From Azotobacter vinelandii CA (lineage in GTDB: Bacteria; Pseudomonadota; Gammaproteobacteria; Pseudomonadales; Pseudomonadaceae): a stretch of DNA of 64,000 nt. The notes below the pieces were generated by a model that was given only the letters and a program-made list of their open reading frames with translations, was not told where the DNA came from and searched no databases. The stretch lies in the NCBI RefSeq assembly GCF_000380335.1, contig NC_021149.1, positions 4,082,501 through 4,146,500 on the forward strand. Reading direction: 5' to 3'. Numbering within the stretch: the stretch's first letter is position 1; each line of letters starts with the position of its first letter. Shown piece after piece: positions 46,800 to 58,288 of this stretch. The position numbers were made by a program, and so were the translations under genes.

Positions 46800-47735
46800 T
46801 CAGGCGGGCTCGATGCGCACCCAGTAGCGGGTGAAGTGGCGCAGCCGGATCGGGAGCGAGCGGGCGAGGTTTTCCAGCACCACGTCGGTGTCGTCGAGAC
46901 GGAAGGCGCCGGACAGCCGCAAACCGGCGACGGCTTCGTCGCAGTGCAGGAAGCCCGGCCGGTAGCGGGCCAGTTCGGCGATGAAGTCGCCCAGCCGCCA
47001 TTCGACCACGCTGAGCATGCCGCGCGTCCAGGCGTCCGCGCCTTCCGGTGCGGTTCCAGGCTCTCCAAGGTGGTCGGCGGTGAAGTCGATCCGCTGGCCG
47101 GCGCCCAGCCGCACGGGCTGTCCCGTCCACCGTGCCGGGCGGATTTCGACGGCCTGTTCCAGTACCGTGACTCGGCTGCGGCCATCCTCGCTGCGGACGC
47201 TGAAGCGGGTGCCCAGGGCCCGCACGCGGCCTTCGGCGGTTTCCACGATGAAGGGACGGCCGACGGGATCGGCGGCGGTCTCCGCCAGCAGTTCGCCGCG
47301 GTACAGGCGGATCAGGCGCTGCCGGTCGTCGAAGAGCAGGTCCAGGGCGCTGTCGGTGTTCAGTTCGAGGTGGCTGCGGTCGGCCAGCCGCAAGCTGCGC
47401 CGTTGTCCTGTGGCGGTGCGGTGCTCGGCCAGCCAATGGCCGGGCGGGTTGCGTTCGAGCGCCAGGCCCGTGACGCCGATGCCGATGCCCAGCAGGCCGA
47501 GGATCTTGAGGACGGCGCGGCGCCGGGCCCGTGCGTTGGCCAGGGCCGGCAGGGCTTCCGGGGGCAGTCCGCCCAGTTGTCGCTGCAGGCGTTCCAGCCG
47601 CGCCCAGGCCTGGGCATGGGCCGGGTTCGCGTCGAGCCAGTCGCGCCAGGCCTGGCGATCGGCCTCGCTGTGTTCGGCCTGGAGCTGTACGTACCAGGTA
47701 GCGGCGGCTTCGAGGGTGCGGGGATCGAGGGCCAT
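46800..47735 (-). CDS. FecR-type anti-sigma factor
   Basis: The 311-residue product has the N-terminal DUF4880 sigma-binding region (ATWYVQLQAEHSEADRQAWR), one membrane helix (about 76-92, VLKILGLLGIGIGVTGLAL) and a periplasmic FecR domain (ETAEGRVRALGTRFSVR). It would pass the receptor signal to the sigma factor encoded 4 bases upstream. The receptor gene lies 142 bases downstream. Confidence 0.93.
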   Translation of the reverse strand: MALDPRTLEAAATWYVQLQAEHSEADRQAWRDWLDANPAHAQAWARLERLQRQLGGLPPEALPALANARARRRAVLKILGLLGIGIGVTGLALERNPPGHWLAEHRTATGQRRSLRLADRSHLELNTDSALDLLFDDRQRLIRLYRGELLAETAADPVGRPFIVETAEGRVRALGTRFSVRSEDGRSRVTVLEQAVEIRPARWTGQPVRLGAGQRIDFTADHLGEPGTAPEGADAWTRGMLSVVEWRLGDFIAELARYRPGFLHCDEAVAGLRLSGAFRLDDTDVVLENLARSLPIRLRHFTRYWVRIEPA

Positions 47736-47739
47736 GGGA

Positions 47740-48240
47740 TCAGTCGTCCATCAGCAGCAGACAGTGGGTCATGGCGCGGATCAGGTGTTTTTTCACGGTG
47801 GTGACCGAGACGCCGAGGCGTTCGCCCACGGCTGCGTAGCCGAGCCCTTCGAGCTGGACGGCGAGAAAGATCGCGCGGGTGCGTTCGCCCAGTCCATCGA
47901 GCATGGCGTCGATGGCGGTGAGGGTTTCCAGGATGGCCAGCCGCGTCTCGGGGGAGATGGCCAGCGGCTCGGGGCGCGCGGCCAGTGCTTCCAGGTAGGC
48001 GCGCTCGATGCTCTGGCGGCGGAAGTGGTCGATCAGCAGGGCGCGGGCGATGGTGCTCAGGTAGGTGCGCGGCTCGCGGATGCCGTCGGCGTTACGGTTC
48101 GCCAGCACGCGCATGAAGGTGTCCTGGGCCAGGTCGGCGGCGTCGCTGGTGTTGCCGATGCGGCTGCGCAGCCAGCCTTTCAGCCAGTCGTGATGCTGGC
48201 TGTAGAGGGTGTGGAAGGGGCCGGGAGGCTGAACGGGCAT
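47740..48240 (-). CDS. FecI-type ECF sigma factor
   Basis: The 166-residue product has region 2 (AADLAQDTFMRVLA, TYLSTIARALLIDHFRRQ) and region 4 (AIFLAVQLEGLGYAAVGERL, then VTTVKKHLIRAM) of the iron-starvation sigma factors. It starts at the ATG at 48240, 15 bases after a Fur-box-like site, so it should be made when iron is low. Confidence 0.95.
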   Translation of the reverse strand: MPVQPPGPFHTLYSQHHDWLKGWLRSRIGNTSDAADLAQDTFMRVLANRNADGIREPRTYLSTIARALLIDHFRRQSIERAYLEALAARPEPLAISPETRLAILETLTAIDAMLDGLGERTRAIFLAVQLEGLGYAAVGERLGVSVTTVKKHLIRAMTHCLLLMDD

Positions 48241-48255
48241 GACGGCGAAATCTGC

Positions 48256-48274
48256 GCAAATGATAATTTATCGC
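48256..48274. promoter_or_regulatory. Fur box upstream of fecI-type gene
   Basis: GCAAATGATAATTTATCGC agrees with the 19-base Fur consensus at 12 positions, with a central TGATAAT. Confidence 0.75.
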
Positions 48275-48358
48275 ATTTTCCACCAAAGGAGACGAGCCGT
48301 TCAAGCCGCAGCCGGCCAATCGGGTAACGCCCCGTCACTGCAGGGCGAAAGGAAGAAG

Positions 48359-48382
48359 GCCCCGGCCACGAACGGCCGGGGC
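48359..48382 (-). terminator. ettA terminator
   Basis: GCCCCGGCC and GGCCGGGGC form a 9-base stem with a 6-base loop, followed on the minus strand by CTTCTTCCTTTC. Confidence 0.75.
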
Positions 48383-48389
48383 GTCGACA

Positions 48390-50054
<1,665 letters not shown>

Positions 50055-50392
50055 GGATGACCTTGGTTTCGACCGGAAATGGAAACGGGAAGACGGGGGC
50101 GCCCGGCCAGGGGCGCCTGGCCGGGCGCGGCCGGACGGCGATCCGCGACGTCCCGGAGACACCGGCTGCCCGGGCCCCCGCGCGTGCCGGCAAAGCTACC
50201 CGAAATGCGCCGGGCAGACCAGACGAAGGGCGCTCCGGGCGGGAGGCGGCTTTACTGTGAAAAGATGGCCTCCCCAGCCGAATGAGCCCGGCTCGCCCAC
50301 GCTTGATCGTCTTTCATGTGCCGGCCCGTTGCGGATGGGGTAGAATCCGCGCCCTCTTTAATTATCGCCCAGCCGAACCCCAGGGGATTGCC
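50055..50392. promoter_or_regulatory. ettA-glyA divergent intergenic region
   Basis: No gene is seen in these 338 bases. TAGAAT at 50341-50346 with a poor -35 is the best glyA -10 candidate. The half nearest ettA is very GC-rich and shows no strong promoter. Confidence 0.35.
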
Positions 50393-51646
<1,254 letters not shown>

Positions 51647-51664
51647 GCCTCGCCCATGGGAAAG

Positions 51665-51690
51665 AGCCCGGCCTTCGCGCCGGGCTTTTT
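51665..51690 (+). terminator. glyA terminator
   Basis: GCCCGGC-CTTCGC-GCCGGGC followed by TTTTT, 19 bases after the stop. Confidence 0.9.
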
Positions 51691-51749
51691 CGTTCCGGCC
51701 CGGCGATCCGCCGCTGCCGGAGAGGAGGGAGCGGGCCAGTCCGTCGCGC

Positions 51750-52721
51750 TCAGCCCTGCACCTCGGCGAATCCGGCACGGATATCCTCTTCCGGCAGATC
51801 ATCGCCGATGAACACCAGCACGCTTTCGCGCGTCTCGTCGGCGCCCCACTCCTCCGCCCAGTCGAAGCCGTAGAGGCGCAGCACACCCTGGAACACCATG
51901 CGCCGTGATTCGCCGGCCAGGTTCAGCACGCCCTTGTAGCGCAGCAGCGAATCGCCGTAGCGCGCCAGCAGGCCCTCCATGAACAGGCCGAGCTTCTCCA
52001 GGTCCAGCGCCTGCTCGCTGCGCAGCACCAGGGTGGCGATACGGTCCTTATCGGCGGCCGGAACGAGCGGGCGCAGGCCCAGGGCCTGGCCGAACTCGGC
52101 GTTGAGGTTGAAGCCGCGCACATCGAGCAGTTCGCCCAGCTCGATGCGCCCGTGCTCGACGATGCGGATCGGCGCGTGGCGGTTGATGCGCTGCAGCCGC
52201 TGGCTCAGCGCCTCGACCGCCTCGGCCGCCACCAGATCGGTCTTGCTCAGCAGGATGCGGTCGGCGAAGCCGACCTGGGCCTGGGCGATGGCCTCCTGCA
52301 GGTGACGCCCGGCATTGGCGGCGTCCAGCAGGGTGATGATGCCGTCGAGCACATAGCGGTCGCACAGCTCGTCGTCGGCGAAGAAGGTCTGCGCCACCGG
52401 CGCCGGGTCGGCCAGGCCGGTGCATTCGATGACCAGGCGGTCGAAATCGAGTTCGCCGGCGTCCAGGCGCTCCAGCAGGAGGAACAGCGCCTTTTCCAGC
52501 TCGACATGAATGGAGCAGCACACGCAGCCGTTGGCCAGGGTCATCACCTCGACCGGCTCGGCGCCGAGCAGTTGGCCGTCGATCGGCGTCTCGCTGTACT
52601 CGTTCTCGATCACCGCGATCTTCAGGCCGTGCTCGGCCTTGAGCAGGTACTGCAGCAGGGTGGTCTTGCCGGCGCCGAGAAAACCGCTGAGCACGGTGAC
52701 CGGGATAGGGGGTTGGGACAT
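51750..52721 (-). CDS. CobW/YjiA-family metal-binding GTPase
   Basis: From the ATG at 52721 (MSQPPIPVTVLSGFLGAGKT) the 323-residue product has the P loop GFLGAGKTT, the metal motif GCVCC, Walker B-like ECTGLADP and SKTD, and a C-terminal CobW_C domain (KGVLNLAGESRRMVFQGV). It is of the YjiA type. It lies downstream of ybdD-cstA, an order shared with other pseudomonads and E. coli YjiA-YjiX-BtsT, and may supply metal to a partner there. Confidence 0.92.
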   Translation of the reverse strand: MSQPPIPVTVLSGFLGAGKTTLLQYLLKAEHGLKIAVIENEYSETPIDGQLLGAEPVEVMTLANGCVCCSIHVELEKALFLLLERLDAGELDFDRLVIECTGLADPAPVAQTFFADDELCDRYVLDGIITLLDAANAGRHLQEAIAQAQVGFADRILLSKTDLVAAEAVEALSQRLQRINRHAPIRIVEHGRIELGELLDVRGFNLNAEFGQALGLRPLVPAADKDRIATLVLRSEQALDLEKLGLFMEGLLARYGDSLLRYKGVLNLAGESRRMVFQGVLRLYGFDWAEEWGADETRESVLVFIGDDLPEEDIRAGFAEVQG

Positions 52722-52774
52722 GGAACGATCCTTGAAACGAAAGGAATTCTGGGCGGGTGCAACCCGCCGGCCAT

Positions 52775-52946
52775 GGAGACTACCGAACATCCGGCGTTGC
52801 AAGGTGATGCTCCTGTGTCAGAGGGGATTCATCCCCGACCGACCCGCACCGCGGGTCGCCTGTCAGCCGGTTCGCCGTGCCTTCGGCACGGGTCGCGGAT
52901 GAATCCGCTCCTACAGGGAGACTGCCAAATATCCGGCGTTGCAAGG
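52775..52946. repeat. REP-type repeat block between yjiA-like gene and ybdD
   Basis: A 30-base direct repeat beginning GGAGACT and ending CGGCGTTGCAAGG occurs at 52775-52804 and 52917-52946 (27 of 30 matching). Between the copies lie GGATTCATCC and GGATGAATCC in inverted order and a hairpin CCGTGCC-TTC-GGCACGG, the pattern of Pseudomonas REP/BIME elements. Confidence 0.8.
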
Positions 52947-52955
52947 CGCCGCTCG

Positions 52956-53159
52956 TCAGCAGCAGCGCACCGGCCGTCCCTTGCCGCCGCCGTAGCGGGC
53001 GTCCTGACGCTCGCGGAAGAAATCCTCGTAGCTCATCACCGGCTGGTCGGGGTGCTTGCTGCGCATGTGCTCGACATAGGTGTCGTAGTCGGGCATGCCG
53101 ACCAGCATGCGCGCGGCCTGACCGAGATACTTGCCCATGCGGCTGAGATCGTTGAACAC
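52956..53159 (-). CDS. YbdD/YjiX-family small protein
   Basis: The 67-residue product ([20 protein letters not shown], then [12 protein letters not shown] and [16 protein letters not shown], ending CC) is a standard YbdD/YjiX protein. In E. coli the paralogues accompany the pyruvate transporters CstA and BtsT and are needed for their full activity. It follows cstA by 48 bases. Confidence 0.95.
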   Translation of the reverse strand: MFNDLSRMGKYLGQAARMLVGMPDYDTYVEHMRSKHPDQPVMSYEDFFRERQDARYGGGKGRPVRCC

Positions 53160-53207
53160 GGCCTCTCTCCTTCCTCAAGGGCCGGGCCCCGTGGGGCCCG
53201 GCAGCAC

Positions 53208-55265
53208 TCAGGCGCCGGGAATCGCCTGGAAGGGCGTTTCCTTGTCGGTGCGCTGCTCGACGATCCAGGCGGCACGGCCGACCTTCAGCGAGTAGAACAG
53301 GATGCTGAACACCACCACCAGGAACAGCACGCTGAGACCGGCGTTGGTATAGGCGTTCATGATCACGTTCTGCATCTGGCCGATGTCCCTGGCCGGAGCC
53401 AGGACCTGGCCGGTGTCCATCGCCGCGGCGTATTTGCTGGCCAGGGCGAGGAAGCCGACCGCCGGGTTCGGATCGAACAGCTTGATCAGGCTCGCCACCG
53501 TGGTGCAGATCAGCAGCCAGACGGCCGGCAGCAGGGTGACCCAGACGTAGTTCTGGCGCTTCATCTTGATCAGCACCACGCTGCAGAGCATCAGGGCGAT
53601 GCCGGCGAGCATCTGGTTGGAGATGCCGAACAGCGGCCACAGGGTGTTGATGCCGCCCAGCGGATCGACCACGCCCTGGTACAGCAGATAGCCCCAGAGC
53701 GCCACGCAACCGGCGGTGGCCAGTACGTTGGCGCCCCAGGAGTCGGTGCGGCGCAGGACCGGCACGAAGTTGCCGAGCAGGTCCTGGAGCATGAAGCGCC
53801 CGGCGCGGGTGCCGGCGTCCACGGCGGTCAGGATGAACAGCGCCTCGAACAGAATGGCGAAGTGATACCAGAACGCCATGGAGGTCGCCCCCGGCAGCAC
53901 CTGGTGGAGGATCTGCGCGATGCCCACGGCCAGGGTCGGCGCACCGCCGGCACGCGCCAGGATGGTGGTTTCGCCGATGTCGCGGGCGACGCTTTCCAGC
54001 GCTTCGGGCGTGATGGCGAAACCCCAGCCGCTGACCGCCGCCGCCACGCTGGCGGCATCGGCGCCGACGATGGCCGGCGGGCTGTTCATGGCGAAGTACA
54101 CGCCGGGCTCGATCACCGCGGCGGCGACCATGGCCATGATCGCCACCATCGACTCCATCAGCATGCCGCCGTAGCCGATGTAGCGGGCGTGGCCCTCGCT
54201 GGCCAGCAGCTTGGGCGTGGTACCCGAGGCGATCAGCGCATGGAAGCCGGACACCGCGCCGCAGGCGATGGTGATGAACAGGAAGGGAAACAGCGCCCCC
54301 TTCCACACCGGACCGCTACCATCGATGAACTGGGTCACCGCCGGCATCTTCAGGTCGGGGTTGAGGATCACGATGCCGACCGCCAGGGCGGCGATGGTGC
54401 CGATCTTCAGGAAGGTCGACAGATAGTCGCGCGGGGCGAGGATCAGCCATACCGGCAACACCGCGGCGACGAAGCCGTAGCCGATCAGCATCCAGGTGAT
54501 CTGCACGCCGCTGAAGGTGAACACTCCGCTCCAGTAGGGGTCGGTGGAAATCACGCCGCCCAGCCAGATCGAGGCCAGCAGCAGGACGATGCCGATCAGC
54601 GAGATCTCGCCGATGCGTCCGGGACGGATGTAGCGCATGTACAGGCCCATGAACATGGCGATCGGAATGGTCGCGATCACCGTGAACATGCCCCAGGGAC
54701 TGTGGGCCAGAGCCTTGACCACGATCAGCGCCAGCACCGCGAGGATGATGATCATGATCAGGAAACAGCCGAACAGCGCGATGGTGCCGGGAACACGGCC
54801 CATTTCCTCGCGCACCATGTCGCCCAGCGAGCGGGCGTTGCGGCGGGTGGAGATGCACAGCACCAGGAAATCCTGCACCGCGCCGGCCAGCACCACCCCG
54901 GCGATCAGCCACAGGGTGCCGGGCAGGTAGCCCATCTGCGCGGCGAGCACCGGGCCGACCAGCGGGCCGGCGCCGGCGATGGCGGCGAAGTGATGGCCGA
55001 AGAGCACGTGCTTGTTGGTCGGCACGAAATCCAGACCATCGTTGTTGAGCACCGCCGGGGTGGCGCGGCGTGGATCGAGCTGCATCACCCGGTTGGCGAT
55101 GAACAGGCTGTAGTAGCGGTAGGCGACCAGATAGATCGCCGTCGCGGCGACCACGATCCACAAGGCATTGATGGCTTCGCCACGCCGTAGGGCCACGACA
55201 CCCAGGGCGGCGGCGCCCAGCACCGCCAGGGCGAGCCAGGCGAGATGAGAGACCAGTCGGTTCAT
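53208..55265 (-). CDS. cstA: Carbon starvation protein CstA (pyruvate/peptide transporter)
   Basis: CstA is a polytopic inner-membrane carrier; in E. coli it takes up pyruvate during carbon starvation. The 685-residue protein, from the ATG at 55265 (MNRLVSHLAWLALAVLGAAA), has about 16 to 18 hydrophobic segments and the family motifs NKHVLFGHHFAAIAGAGPLV and ISNQMLAGIALML. AGGAGA precedes the start. It diverges from a sensor kinase gene at 55644, which is the likely regulator. Confidence 0.95.
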   Translation of the reverse strand: MNRLVSHLAWLALAVLGAAALGVVALRRGEAINALWIVVAATAIYLVAYRYYSLFIANRVMQLDPRRATPAVLNNDGLDFVPTNKHVLFGHHFAAIAGAGPLVGPVLAAQMGYLPGTLWLIAGVVLAGAVQDFLVLCISTRRNARSLGDMVREEMGRVPGTIALFGCFLIMIIILAVLALIVVKALAHSPWGMFTVIATIPIAMFMGLYMRYIRPGRIGEISLIGIVLLLASIWLGGVISTDPYWSGVFTFSGVQITWMLIGYGFVAAVLPVWLILAPRDYLSTFLKIGTIAALAVGIVILNPDLKMPAVTQFIDGSGPVWKGALFPFLFITIACGAVSGFHALIASGTTPKLLASEGHARYIGYGGMLMESMVAIMAMVAAAVIEPGVYFAMNSPPAIVGADAASVAAAVSGWGFAITPEALESVARDIGETTILARAGGAPTLAVGIAQILHQVLPGATSMAFWYHFAILFEALFILTAVDAGTRAGRFMLQDLLGNFVPVLRRTDSWGANVLATAGCVALWGYLLYQGVVDPLGGINTLWPLFGISNQMLAGIALMLCSVVLIKMKRQNYVWVTLLPAVWLLICTTVASLIKLFDPNPAVGFLALASKYAAAMDTGQVLAPARDIGQMQNVIMNAYTNAGLSVLFLVVVFSILFYSLKVGRAAWIVEQRTDKETPFQAIPGA

Positions 55266-55392
55266 TGCATTCTCCTGCCGTCGGCCGGGGGCCTGCGGCG
55301 TCATTGTTGGAATTGTCGCGCCCCGGAGATGGAGCCTTGCTACTATCCCCAGATCCCGCCGGTGCCGATATTCGCAGTGCTACTCAGAGCCA

Positions 55393-55410
55393 CTACGTAG
55401 AACCACGTAG
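55393..55410. promoter_or_regulatory. Phased ACGTAG repeats between cstA and the sensor gene
   Basis: ACGTAG occurs at 55395-55400 and 55405-55410, exactly 10 bases apart, the first as part of the palindrome CTACGTAG. The 378-base divergent region has no gene; this is its clearest candidate operator, for the response regulator encoded at 57034. Confidence 0.5.
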
Positions 55411-55643
55411 ACACGGCGGGCCGGGCATGTCCCTGTCCGGCCCCGGACGGGCCCGGCAGCCCTCTGGCATGGGGCCTGGCCAGCGGTCGCAGGCAGACAG
55501 CCGGCAAAACGCCCCTACCGGAAATCCTAGGACAGAATCTCCGGGCCCGGCGGCCTCCCATACCGGTCGTCCGGCAGATGCGCTTTCGGCAAACGATCCC
55601 GGTGCGCCCCCACGTCCCCGCTCCGCTCCCCACGAGAAGGTCC

Positions 55644-57020
55644 ATGCAGCTCAAACACAAGATCGTCGCTCTCAGCATCCTGCCGCTGCTGCTGGCCGTG
55701 GCGCTCATCTGCGCCCTGGTCATCGTGCAGAACCAGCGGCTGGGAGAAGACCAGGCCCGGCTGATCGAGAACGCCATCCTCTCCAGCAAGCGGGCCGAAC
55801 TGAAGAACTACGTGGCCATGGCACTGAGCGTCATCACCCCGCTGCAGGCCGGCGCCCCGGACGATGCCCGGACCCGCCGGCAGGCGCTGGAGGCCCTGGC
55901 CAAGCTCGATTTCGGACGGGACGGCTACTTCTTCGTCTACGACATCCGGGGCCGCAACCTGATGCATCCCCGCCAGGCCGAACTGGTCGGCCGCGACTTG
56001 TGGAACCTGACCGACCCCCACGGTCTGCCCGCCGTCCGGGCGCTGATCGAGAGCGCCACCCATGGGGACGGCTTCCAGCGCTACGCCTGGTGGAAACCCT
56101 CGACCGGCCAGGTGACCGACAAGCTGGCCTACGTGGTGATGCTCGAACCCTGGGGCTGGATGCTCGGCACCGGGATTTACCTCGAGGACGTGGAGCGGGC
56201 GACCCGTCAGGTCCGCGACGAGGTGGCCGGCGGCATACGCTCGACCATGGTCGCCATCGCCACCATCGCCCTGGCGGCGGTGCTGCTGGTCTTCGCCGGC
56301 GGCCTGACCCTGAGCGTCCGGGAACACCGGCTGGCCGACGGCAAGCTGCAATCGCTCAACCGGCGCATCGTCCACCTGCAGGAAGAGGAACGCTCGCGGG
56401 TTTCCCGGGAATTGCACGACGGCATCAGCCAATTGCTGGTGTCGATCAAGTTCCAGTTCGAACTGGCCGGCCATCAACTGGAAGCCGGCCACAGCGGTGG
56501 CCTGGCGATCCTCGGCCAGGCCACCGAGCGCCTGGGCGGCGCCATCGGCGAGATCCGCCGCATCTCCCACGATCTGCGCCCCTCGCTGCTCGATACCCTG
56601 GGGCTGCCGGCCGCCATCGGCCAATTGGCGACCGAGTTCGAGCAGCGCTGCGCCCTGAGCGTCGTCTACCGCAACAGCCTGCACGACGCCCGGCTGCCCG
56701 ACGAAGTGGCGGTGGCGCTGTTCCGCATCGTCCAGGAAGCGCTGACCAACATCGAGCGCCACGCCCGGGCCGGCAGCGTCCTCATTGATCTCGAACCCTG
56801 CGTGAGCGGCGTGCAGTTGCGGGTGCGGGACGACGGCATCGGCTTCGATCCGCGGACCATAGAGCGGGCGCAGGAAGGCATCGGCCTGCGCAACATCCGC
56901 GAACGGATCGAGCACCTCGGCGGTCGCTTCAGCCTATCGTCCAGCACTGGTCATACCGGGATCTGTGTAATATTGCCCGTGCCGGCCGCCCAGGCGGCCG
57001 GCACGTCCTTCACCCTATAA
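55644..57020 (+). CDS. Cache-domain sensor histidine kinase (NarX/HisKA_3 type)
   Basis: The 458-residue product (MQLKHKIVALSILPLLLAVA) has a first membrane helix (7-28), a periplasmic single Cache domain (about 30-200, with FGRDGYFFVYDIRGRNLMHP and WMLGTGIYL), a second helix (about 201-224), and a HisKA_3 domain with the phosphorylated His258 in SRELHDGISQLL. The HATPase domain follows, with EALTNIERHA and DDGIGFD. The ATG at 55644 follows GAGAAGG. Cache domains of this type bind small carboxylic acids. Confidence 0.92.
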   Translation: MQLKHKIVALSILPLLLAVALICALVIVQNQRLGEDQARLIENAILSSKRAELKNYVAMALSVITPLQAGAPDDARTRRQALEALAKLDFGRDGYFFVYDIRGRNLMHPRQAELVGRDLWNLTDPHGLPAVRALIESATHGDGFQRYAWWKPSTGQVTDKLAYVVMLEPWGWMLGTGIYLEDVERATRQVRDEVAGGIRSTMVAIATIALAAVLLVFAGGLTLSVREHRLADGKLQSLNRRIVHLQEEERSRVSRELHDGISQLLVSIKFQFELAGHQLEAGHSGGLAILGQATERLGGAIGEIRRISHDLRPSLLDTLGLPAAIGQLATEFEQRCALSVVYRNSLHDARLPDEVAVALFRIVQEALTNIERHARAGSVLIDLEPCVSGVQLRVRDDGIGFDPRTIERAQEGIGLRNIRERIEHLGGRFSLSSSTGHTGICVILPVPAAQAAGTSFTL

Positions 57021-57033
57021 GAAGAGTCGCAGC

Positions 57034-57660
57034 ATGAATTCCGGCAACCCGATCCGGATCGTCCTGGTCGACGATCACGCACTGGTACGCGAGGGCATCC
57101 GTGCACTGCTGGCGGTCATGCCGCGGATCGAGGTGGTGGGCGAGGCGGAAAGCGCCGCCGAAGCGCTCGAACTGCTCGACCGGCGGCCGGCGGACCTGCT
57201 GCTGCTCGACATCGGCCTGAAGGACACCAACGGCCTGGAGCTGACCCGTACCCTGGACCGGCAGTACCCGGACCTCAAGGTGCTGATCCTCAGCATGTAC
57301 GACAACATCGAATACGTCCGCACCGCGATCCGCGCCGGTGCCCGCGGCTATGTACTGAAGGACGCCTCGTCGCGGGAAATCGTCGCCGCCATCGAGGCCA
57401 TCGCCGCCGGCGGCAGCTTCTATAGCTCGGAAGTCGCCCGCAAGCTGGCCGACCGCAGCTCGGACCCGCAGAACCTCACGCCCCGCGAGCACCAGATCCT
57501 GCGAATGCTCGCCCAGGGGCTGGACAGCAAGGCCATGGCCCGCGAACTCGATATCAGCGTGCGCACGGTGGAGACCCATCGCCTGAGCATCCGCCGCAAG
57601 CTGAACATCGACGGCTCCGCGGCGCTGATCAAGTACGCCCTGAGCGCTTCCCGGCTCTGA
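57034..57660 (+). CDS. NarL/FixJ-family response regulator
   Basis: The 208-residue product has a receiver domain with acidic Asp13-Asp14, the phosphorylated Asp59 (LLLLDIGL) and Lys109 (VLKD), and a LuxR-type HTH (LTPREHQILRMLAQGLDSKA, VETHRLSIRRKL). It starts 13 bases after the sensor gene, so the two form one operon and one signaling pair. Probable target: the divergent cstA-ybdD genes (inference). Confidence 0.94.
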   Translation: MNSGNPIRIVLVDDHALVREGIRALLAVMPRIEVVGEAESAAEALELLDRRPADLLLLDIGLKDTNGLELTRTLDRQYPDLKVLILSMYDNIEYVRTAIRAGARGYVLKDASSREIVAAIEAIAAGGSFYSSEVARKLADRSSDPQNLTPREHQILRMLAQGLDSKAMARELDISVRTVETHRLSIRRKLNIDGSAALIKYALSASRL

Positions 57661-57760
57661 CGGGACGCTCCGCCGATGGAACGGCAGCCCGGCGGATGAA
57701 ATCCGCCCATTCGGCCACGGCCTCGCGCCATGCGCCATGCGCCCCGCCGGGCGGACTCGA

Positions 57761-58222
57761 TCAGATCCAGCGCCGCACCCGCGCCCGGTAGGACCGGTAG
57801 GCGTCGCCGAACAGTTCGCTCAGCAGTGCCTCCTCATGGCGGATCACCGTGCGGTCCATGAAGACGATCAGCGCCGGCAGCAACAACCAGGACCAGAGGC
57901 TGGCCAGGAGCAGGGCGATGCCGGCGTAGACCAGGGTATCGGCCAGGTAGATGGGGTTGCGCGAGAAACGGAAAGGTCCCTCTTCGAGCAGTTTCGCCGG
58001 CGTGCCGTAGGGGTTGACGGTAGTGCGCTGGCGGATCATCTGCAGCGCGCTCCAGAGCATCAGCAGCAGGCCGGCGTCGATCAGTCCCCAGCCGATCCAG
58101 CGGGTCCAGTCGTTGTCCGGCAGCGGCAGCGACAACAGGGCGTCCAGCCCCCAGGCCAGGCCGACGAAGAGCAGGTAGATGACGGGCGGCGGCAGGATGC
58201 GGGGGATGGGACGATCGGACAT
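57761..58222 (-). CDS. Isoprenylcysteine/phospholipid methyltransferase-type membrane protein
   Basis: The 153-residue product has four to five hydrophobic segments and the ICMT/PEMT signature: GPFRFSRNPIYLADTLVYAG, then IRHEEALLSELFGDAYRSYR. The family methylates isoprenylated cysteines or phospholipids; bacterial substrates are mostly unknown. It is convergent with the regulator gene. Confidence 0.85.
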   Translation of the reverse strand: MSDRPIPRILPPPVIYLLFVGLAWGLDALLSLPLPDNDWTRWIGWGLIDAGLLLMLWSALQMIRQRTTVNPYGTPAKLLEEGPFRFSRNPIYLADTLVYAGIALLLASLWSWLLLPALIVFMDRTVIRHEEALLSELFGDAYRSYRARVRRWI

Positions 58223-58288
58223 GACGGCACTCCTTGGCGGGAAAGCCCGATCATAGCGCCGGCGAGCCCTCCCCCTGGCATCCGCTCA

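Noticed and set aside
44231-48274. Complete siderophore synthesis or import cluster
   Set aside because: Only receptor, anti-sigma and sigma genes are present; no synthetase or ABC transporter genes adjoin them.
55266-55400. Sigma-54 promoter for cstA
   Set aside because: No GG-N10-GC pair with adequate flanks; the closest candidate is off by one base.
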